From Spirogloea muscicola (taxonomy: Eukaryota; Streptophyta; Zygnematophyceae; Spirogloeales; Spirogloeaceae), in the NCBI GenBank assembly GCA_009602725.1, contig WELB01000152.1, positions 322,667-333,316 on the forward strand: a stretch of DNA of 10,650 bases, read 5' to 3'. The notes beneath the pieces are model-generated. The model was not told the DNA's origin, did no database searches, and saw nothing but the letters and a program-made list of their open reading frames with translations. Made by a program: the position numbers and the translations under genes. Positions 1 to 7,700 of this stretch are shown in pieces; the stretch's first letter is position 1, and each line of letters starts with the position of its first letter.

Positions 1-1
1 G

Positions 2-2288
2 CGCCTGCCGGGCCTGGACCGCACGCAGCCGCCGGCGGCCTTCGCGCGCCTCGCGCTCACCGGGCGCTCGCCGCCGGGGTGGGACTGGCGCCCCCGCGGC
101 GTCTGCATCTTCCTCGGCGGCGACCAGCTCCACGCCGTGAGCTCCGGGCCTGCTCCAGCCGCGGCTCGTTGGCCTCGCCGCGACGCCGCGGGGATCGCCA
201 TCGTGAGCGCCGCATGCTGCGCAGCTGGTGGTCGGCAGGTGGCTGGGCTACAAGACCATCGTCTACGCCGAGGACGCCGTCCGGTGGCCCGGGTGAGCGA
301 GCCGCTCCGGTGCCCGGCCCCCCGGCATCGTCCAGCTGCTGTGCCACCGCTCGCGTCCGACGCCCGCGCTCCCGCTCGCTCGTCCGCTGCGCAGGCTGGC
401 CGACCTGTACGCCGTGCGCAGCCGCGAGCTGCTCAAGGGGGTGCCTGGGTGGGCCCTCCAGCGGTGCCTCGTCGTCGGGGACCTTCTCAAGGACGCTGCC
501 GCCGAGCCGGCCAGCCGCGGCGCGTCTCGGGCGGGACCTTCTGACGCGACTCCTGCGCATCTTGACGAGGCTCCTGGCCAGGCCACAGGCCAGCCCGAGG
601 CCTTCCGCGTGGGCCTGCTGCCGGGCTCCAAGGTGCAGGCTTCCGCACGTCTGCACGGCAGGGTGCTGAGGAGCACCGAGTCCTGCCCTCCGTCTTGCAG
701 CCCTGCCAACCACATCAGGCCCCCGGCGGAGTAAGGCCCGGGACGAGGCCTCGTTTGCACGGCCTTGCCAGCAGCAACCCACACCCCGATGGGCCTGCTT
801 GGTCTTGCAGGGTGCAAAGCTGGGACTGGGAGTCCCCTTCTTTCTGACCGTCGCTGAGGATGTTCGGAGGAGGTGAGCTCAGGGTGCGACTCTACCTACT
901 CACACCCCACCTCCCAGGCTTGCTCCTGCGTGGAGGCAGGGGCGCCGAGGATGCGTTGCTCGGTACCCTATTGCCGAATACTGGGGCTTTACCTGCCATG
1001 CATGCTCATGCAATACAGGCTGCAGAGGATTGTTTAAGGCAAGGCCTGTCAGCAGGAGGAGACGTCAAGCTTGTGGTTGATGAAGGGGGTCCAGGCTCAG
1101 CATCTTGCACTGACCGAATGCACGCGGGCTGGGTACGGCAGGTTGGGGCCCAGAGTCAAATTTGTCTTGCCTCTGGCGCCGACAGTTGACTTGCCGACAT
1201 TAGCACGCTTTGCAGCAGAGGACACGAATGCAAACATTGCGCGATTTGGCTGGACATCTGGCACAATGGTGCCTGTCGATGCCACAGATTGCACTCGGCC
1301 ACCGGCAGGGCCCAGAGATGCGGAGGCCGTGGCTGAGAGGCCACATGATGGCAAATGCGGTGCGCTCCTGAGAACAGCCGAGGGTCTGGAGGTGGAGGTC
1401 TGGCAGCAGTCACCTGCTTACTCGCTTTACCAGAGTTGCAACCTCTGCATCACCACGGTATGATCTCCCGGGATGGTACAGGAGGCTCATTGTGCAGAGC
1501 CACCGATGGCCAAGTGGAGCACTGTGTCATGCCCGGGCAACTTATGATATTGCTGTCAGATTGGCACCAACACCGCGGAGCTGGGGACGCTTGCGGTTCC
1601 AATGGTGGTTGTGCTGCCAAATCAGGCACTGGAGGTGAGCAGCCTCATTGACTTGTGGTGACCTCCAAGCGCACCAGATAGTCGGCGTTGGCGGATCAGC
1701 GGTGCTGAACACTTATCCGTTCCCGTTATGACCAGGACTAGAAGTACTGCAACAGTGCTTCTCACACTTCCTTTGATTGCTCTTACCTGGCCTTGTGGTC
1801 AACCATGTGAAAGTCTGCTTTGCTGTTTCGTTGTGCAGGCCTTCAGAGGGGCCACAGGCGGGCTGCTGGGCCTTTTGTCCAACCTGCCTGGGGACGTCAG
1901 CACTGCAGTCGCCCGCGCTGTCAACAAGAGGTTGCTGAGAGCAGCCGGCCACTTGGCTTGGCCCAATCGGTACGCTTCTTCTAGGGCTCCTGCACAGCTC
2001 GGCCCCGCAACTGCAGCATGCCTTTCCAACGAAGTTCGCCTTGCCTCGCTTGTGCTTCTGTGCAGATGGGCTGGAGAGCAGGTTGTGCCAGAGCTGGTAG
2101 GAGATGTAGGACCGGAGCAGGTGGGCCAAGTGGTAGCAGAGCTCCTGACGGACGCCCCTCGCATTGAGCTCATGCGACGGCGCTTGCAAGCTCTGACAAT
2201 CTCACACCCGGAGTCGTCCTCCGCGTCAGCTTTAATTGCTGAACAGGTGGCGTCACTGCTTCAGATTAATGGCATCTCAGTCGCCTAG
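2..2288 (+). CDS. LpxB-like glycosyltransferase (lipid-A-disaccharide synthase-related, cyanobacterial type), 5'-partial
   Basis: Seen: eight exons join in phase with GT-AG introns at 2-136, 225-292, 395-632, 811-872, 1142-1457, 1560-1634, 1839-1969 and 2066-2288. They give about 415 codons ending in TAG. The reading opens mid-protein (GWDWRPRGVCIFLGGDQLHA), so the N-terminal part and start codon lie left of the window. Landmarks in order are GRWLGYKTIVYAE, CLVVGDLLKDA, GLLPGSK-GAKLGLGVPFFL, KFVLPLAPTVDLPTLARFA, NTAELGTLAVPMVVVLPNQ, LLGLLSNLPG and WAGEQVVPELVGDV. Known: LpxB joins UDP-diacylglucosamine to lipid X, and GLLPGS and VPEL are family hallmarks. Cyanobacteria encode a related protein with this motif order whose substrate is not known to me. 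Inferred: a plastid-derived nuclear gene, possibly plastid-targeted; the transit peptide cannot be seen. Exon 5 is taken as one piece, but a small hidden intron there is possible. The first exons are much more GC-rich than the last. Family assignment is firm, function is not. Confidence 0.87.
1970..2065 (+). other. Last intron of the LpxB-like gene, 96 nt, in frame and stop-free
   Basis: The intron starts gtacgc and ends tgtgcag. It splits an arginine codon between PNR and WAGEQ, and removing it restores the family motif AWPNRWAGEQVVPELV. Its length is a multiple of three and the flanking reading frame has no stop inside it. Intron retention would therefore insert 32 residues rather than truncate the protein. 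Confidence 0.85.
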
Positions 2289-3083
2289 GAGCAACTCCAC
2301 AGCAATCCTGTCCATCTGCGCGCAGCGTGTCGCAGCTGTACGGCGTCAGCCACCATTTATGATGCGGCGCATGAGTGCCTGGCCCTCACACATTATTACT
2401 CGCTTCATTCTGCCATGTCTGCGTGCATCACCTCAAGCAGTGTACAGATGCTGCCCAAGCTCTGACTGCAAGTTGCAGAACGCTTGTTCGATCGGACTAG
2501 GCAGTCAGCTTCTGAGATTACAAGTGAGCTGCAAAGATGTGCCTTTCAGCCCTGTGCAGCATGCAGGGACTGAGTGATATAAGCATTGCTGTGAAGGTCC
2601 CAGCTTTCTGCTCATAGGCAGTGGTACAGTCAACAAGTGCGTGTGAACTTCGAGAATGAATGCTTCTGCCATCACTGTCGTTCTGACCCAGTGAGGTTGC
2701 ACACAGTGGCAGTGCTTACGAAATGGGTTGGTGATAAAGTGGTAAGACCATAGTAGCTGTGTGGCCATTGATGAGCTGAGCCAAGAAGCGCTTTCAAGGG
2801 GAGGTGGAGACGGGAGCATCTGTAGACGAGGTTGTCTCATGGGAGAGTGCCAAATGGTCACAAGCATCGGTGAAGGAAACCCTTCTATGTGTTTAGCTCA
2901 GCCAGCTGCCTCTCAATATTCCCTGCTACCGGACGCTAGCACACACAATCATCCCCTTGTGTGTGGGCACAGCAATGCCTGCCCCGAGCTTATTGCTGAA
3001 GTATAGGAAGGGTCAATATGACCTCCTGCTAGCTACAGAGAGACCTTCTTCGGCCTCTTATTCTCCTCAGCTGCTTCCTGCTG
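2289..3083. other. Convergent intergenic / 3'UTR region, no gene seen
   Basis: These 795 bases separate the TAG of the plus-strand gene from the TGA of the minus-strand PI4K gene. Short open frames on both strands show no recognisable motifs. I see no tRNA, repeat array or further exon. The stretch presumably holds both 3'UTRs. The green-algal polyadenylation word TGTAA is absent on the plus strand here and occurs once on the minus strand, at 2518-2522. Confidence 0.7.
2518..2522 (-). promoter_or_regulatory. Possible TGTAA polyadenylation signal of the PI4K gene
   Basis: The minus strand reads TGTAA here, about 560 nt beyond the PI4K stop codon. TGTAA is the usual poly(A) word in chlorophyte algae. 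One 5-mer in 0.8 kb is close to chance expectation, so this is only a candidate. Confidence 0.25.
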
Positions 3084-4705
3084 TCACCTCTCAATACCCT
3101 GTTGCAAGTATTGGATAAGGTCATAGCCAGCTGTTGTCCATTTGTTGTAAGCCTCAACACATGTCTGCCGCATGAAGGCTGCAGCTTCTCGGTCGTTCAG
3201 TTCCATGTGAAAACGCCGTCGTAAGTTGCCCATGGGGTCACCTCGACCGAAGCATGGCAGGCCGCTCTCCTCCATGCCGCCTACCACCACGCAGACGGCC
3301 TCCATATGCTCCCTTGCAGCCAGGTACCCCTTGACCGCAAGGCTGCAACATGCACCGACATCATCAAAACAGCTGCCCAGTTGCCGAGCAGCTCACTTCC
3401 AGCTGCATTGCTCCTCCAATCGCTTGTATCTCTTGATCTACTCTCTTGTGTGGAGCATTCACCAGGGAGCACAAACCAAACAGTGAAGCACAATCACTTT
3501 TCCCAATTCACATTCCTCTTCACGAACAACCAGACACCCCTCACCTGACAAATTTGAGCCACGAAGAACTTTTCCTGTCTCCTGATGGATCTAGCAGTTG
3601 CGTCATCTCATAGCTGAGCTTAAAATCTGCACTCTCGAATCGCATATTCCCTCCTGGGGATGTCTCCAGAATGAAGCCAAAATCAATATGTACAATGTGG
3701 CCCACTCTGCAGCACCACAATGTGCACAGCGCAGTATGTCAGCAGTAGTATCACTGCAAGGATCCACAGTGGCGTTTGCTGCAGGCATCTGCACAGATAT
3801 TTGTCATGGCTGCACTGACTTGTCAAAGAGGAGGTTCCCATTGTGCCGGTCCTTGGGCTGCAGCAGGAGACTGGCCACTGCATAACCGGCACTGCTGACC
3901 AAGAATGCCGTCCGAGCCTCCTCATAGGTAGTGCTTCCTGGAAGCCCATACTCCGTTTCCCAGACTTCACAGAGGCCCCCATCAGTGACTTCCGCTATTT
4001 GAGCACGACTTCGCGTGTCTGGAACCAACTGCAAATGCACAGGCCAGGTCACCAGTCAGACGTGAGATGGCAAAGCGATCCGCGCATGACGTGAGTGTCG
4101 AGTTTGTGTGCTGTGGGACTGACCTCTATGATGCCCCGCTCATAGCCCGTGGGAAGAACACCGTATGGGAAAAGGTACAGGTTGAGATGGACAGCACGGA
4201 AAATGTTGCGCAGCAGGGTGATGACCTGCAGAGCTAACACGTCCTGGCGACAATCATCTCCAACCTTGAAGATACAGCCCTGTCGTACTTTGTCGCCCAT
4301 GTGCTTGCCGTTCTTGTTGCTGCCACTGGCAGTGGCCTCCATCCCTGTCGCCTCAGTGGCCCCATCCTGCCCCTCCCTTGTTCCAAGCTCACACTCAAAG
4401 TTCACCAGGATGGGCACCTTGGCTGCTGACTGCAGAGGTGTGCTGCCCTCCGGCACCGCTTTGAGCACCTTCAGCTCAGGGGCCGTGGGAAGGTAGAGGT
4501 CATCCCCTTCCACCTCCAACTTTTCCAGCTCCTCCTGTATGCGTGCACGCCGATCAGGCTTGGCTACGGGCTTGAGGATGCCTGATATTGATGTCACCTT
4601 GTCAAAGTAGCGGAACTCTCTCTCAAAGTGATTGAGCGAGGCTGGCTTCAGGCTGTCAAGGATCCTCTGTCGCACCCTTGGCACAATCTCCCAAAGCCTG
4701 TTGTT
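3084..4705 (-). other. PI4KA: PI4K alpha lipid-kinase domain block (four exons, intact)
   Basis: The exons are 4124-4705, 3820-4028, 3545-3706 and 3084-3342, with introns of 95, 113 and 202 nt. They carry the linker ending in REFRYFDKVTSISGIL, then the N-lobe with DDLYLPTAP and PLQSAAKVPI. The ATP-binding strand IFKVGDDCRQD lies at 4241-4273, the catalytic loop DRHNGN at 3834-3851, and the metal-binding HIDFGF at 3673-3690. The C-terminal tail runs through ESGLPCFGRGDPMGNLRRRF to YLQQGIER. No stop or frameshift is present, and every junction keeps phase; for example AA plus A makes the lysine of LLFDK-VGHIVHID. A loop rich in T, G, A and K sits before the ATP-binding lysine. Catalytic competence of this block is inferred from the complete motif set. 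Confidence 0.95.
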
Positions 4706-7700
4706 CTGCTTGACCAAGTGCACGAAGGAAGCTTACAACTTGTTGCATGGATGGTAAGCTGTACCTACCTCATCTGCAAAAAGACCGACTTGCTTGCCAG
4801 CAGCGGAGAGTGGGGATGGAGGCCTATGAGCATCAATTGCAGCATTGAAAACACAGCTGAGCAGGTAACTCCATTCAGCACGCATATCAGTACCTGGAGC
4901 TTGCTGGCCTCTCTCGTAGCGGCAGGCGGTGCTTCCTCACCCTTCAAGCAAAGCAGTGAGCTGTGTCAAGCAATGCATGTGTGCTTTGCAGCTGAGTACG
5001 ACGCAATGATATGCTTGCCGACGAGCACACTAGTATAGACTCACAACCAAAGAAAGTTCACGGCCTGGTCGAGCCGTGTACAAAAGGAAATACATTCAGA
5101 CGAACAGGGCCAGCATACAAGCGAGATGGAGCACAACAACTGAGCAAGTAGCAAGGAGAGATGGTGCAGTTTGCCCAGGCACCTGAAGTTGCCATATCAG
5201 CAGATGGGCAAAAAGGTCGCTGCTCTGTGCTGCTACCATGAGGTAGCCCTCCAGGAGCCCCTGCTGGTCGTGTCGGAGGGCCTGTATGAGCTGGGGCATG
5301 AAGAAGGTAACCGAGTCGGGAGGATAGGACTGCAGCACTCGTAGAGCGTATGCCATGACGCGTGGATGTCCACAAAGCGGAGGAGCCAAAAGTCCCAAGG
5401 CCTGGGCGATGGAGCAAGGAGCCCACCAGGCCAAGTGCTGCAGCTGGCCTGCATCCTGTCGGACCGCTTCCTCCGTGACCAGGTATGGTACAGCAGCCGC
5501 CAAGTGCCTTACCAAACTTGGTGTTGCCTGATAAGAAATGCATTCACCTCAGTAATCAGCGGCAAGCTACTCTGGGGCTGGGCTTGCTGTGCTGCATTAC
5601 AAGGCAGACGGCCTCACCTGCACATGTTTCTCAACTCTGGCACGCACAGCCCCCACGGTCGGAAAGCGAACTGGCAGAGACAAGCCAGCTTGGGATCCAC
5701 ACTCCAGGCTGTGTCCACCAACTCCGGCCATTGCAGGCTCGATGGAGATGCACTTTTCGGCCGCCCTTGGACTTCCCTGCATGGCGACAATGTGATGCAA
5801 TTGTAGGAGGAAGGAGGGAAATCAAGGAGGTTATTGTGGCAATGGAATGCTCATCCTGGCAGGCTGGCGCAACTCTCTCAAAACTGAGAAACATGCATAG
5901 ATGCACAGCACTGCTGGCAATGGGCAGACATTGTAGAGGAGCTGACTTGAGGGGGTAATTCCAGGTGTCAACTCGATCAGCTTCATGCTTGCATAGCAAG
6001 AACAGAAGCTCCCAGTGCTGAGTGGACCTGCTACTAAGGGGTAGAATACTTTGTGCAAATCTTGTGCCCTGCAGTGAAGAGGATGACATCAATGTGAAGT
6101 ACAACTTTGAAATCATCGTGGCCGAGCAGAATGATTTCACATTGAAATTACAGGTGGTGGTCACCTTCCTGTTTGACGACCCTTGCAGGTACTTGGCGCT
6201 CGGGAGAAGCTTCATGAAATCTAGCAGAGGCTGTATTTCTAGTGCAGAGCGCCCATGTTCTGGCCACTCGTACCAAGTTGGGACGTCACTAAGGTACTCA
6301 AGACCCGCCCTGCTGACACCACCACCACAAATCCAGCCATGTAAGAGGCTGCAGTGTCCTCTTGACAATGCAGACCAGCAATTAGCCGGTGAAGAGTGGA
6401 GCACCTGCACACTTTCTCCAGGAGCAGGTCTTGCAAGGGAGAGAGCACTGGAGATGTCGTTGCCAAGCGCAAAGCAAGCTGGAGAAATGTAAAGATTGCG
6501 CCAGAGGCGGCTGGATGTCTTGTCAAGCACTCGGGACGCTGCAGAGCCACATGCACCATACGCTCTATCGTGGCCACCTCCTCGCTTGGTGTACCTGATG
6601 CCACCTGCTCATGACATCCGACCTCAAAACTTACAACCTGGTACGGAACATGCCATTGCACAGCGTAGAGGTTATATTACTTGTTGCAAATCACCTGCAG
6701 CCTATCGATGATATAGGAGAGCCACAGGTGGTGCACGTCAAACTCCTCCACTGGATCACGAAGTGGAGGCGTGTCTGGAAAGCCAGGCGCAAGTTGGGGC
6801 CGCAGGGCTGCATGAGGGCCGCAGGCAGCAGGACTGCAACAAAATATCCCCAAGGAAGCCCGCTGCGTCCAAAGTAGGGCCTGTGCTGATTCGGCAGCAA
6901 TTTCAGGTGCCCAGTGAAGGTCGTGCGGCAGAAAGCCACGCCCAAGTCTAAATGCCAGCCTCCATAGCCTCAAGCGCAAATACTTGGGCTGGTGCCCAGC
7001 ACAGGGCACGGACTGCTCCTGCCACCTCGGCCCTGTCCAACTGAGCCGCAACGAGTGTGTCAGTGGCAAGTACCTGACGATGATGGATGGCAGTACAAGA
7101 TTTGCTGGAAAGCAAAGCTGGAGACTCAGGCTCACCCCATCCGACGCAATCAGAGCCGAGAGGCGTAGGCAGGCATCTCGGAACAGGCTTATGTCCAGCC
7201 TTTTCCCCTGCTTTGCTCTCTGAGCGAGATGCGGCACTTGCTGTGTAAGGCTGTCCTGTAGGCGTTTGCAGAGACTAGTCGTGGAGTTGCCAAGGAGTGG
7301 CAGCAGGCGGGCCATTCCTGCCACTTCACCTCGGTGCTGATTCTTGATTGTACCCGACAAGAGGCTTGCAGCTAGCATGCTCTTCAGACTGACCGAGTTG
7401 GGCCCCCAAGTACTTCCTGTACACGGATCGCTGGGCTTGTCAGGACATCGGATTCACCTGCCCTGCTTCCAACATAAGTTGCACACCCAAGATCTCTGGC
7501 CCGTGCCTTTTGCAAAGGGTGCCAGATCAACCTGCTGATGCTGGCATCGTGAGGCCCGCAACAGGCAGTGTGTGAAAAGTCCAAGTCAATTGCAAGCGAG
7601 GAAGAAGGCTCAGCAGCTCGCTGCTGCCCAAGCTCCCACCTGCCCATACATCTGTGGCTCTTGACAAGTGCTCCTGCATTGCTGGAACAGTTTGTCAGGC

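Noticed and set aside
57-817. Long overlapping open frames on both strands in the first 800 bases
   Set aside because: They are Arg/Pro/Ala-rich shadows of very GC-rich DNA with no family motifs. The real exons here are short and lie on the plus strand.
4765-4785. Five-base microexon ATGAG between ttttgcag and gtaggt
   Set aside because: It has good splice words, but its length breaks the phase between GEEAPPAATREASKLQ and NNRLWEIVP, which join directly.
6948-6950. TAG as a reassigned sense codon (ulvophyte-like code)
   Set aside because: The LpxB-like gene ends with TAG at the position expected for its family C-terminus. Only one internal TAG is seen, next to a frameshift that a code change would not explain.
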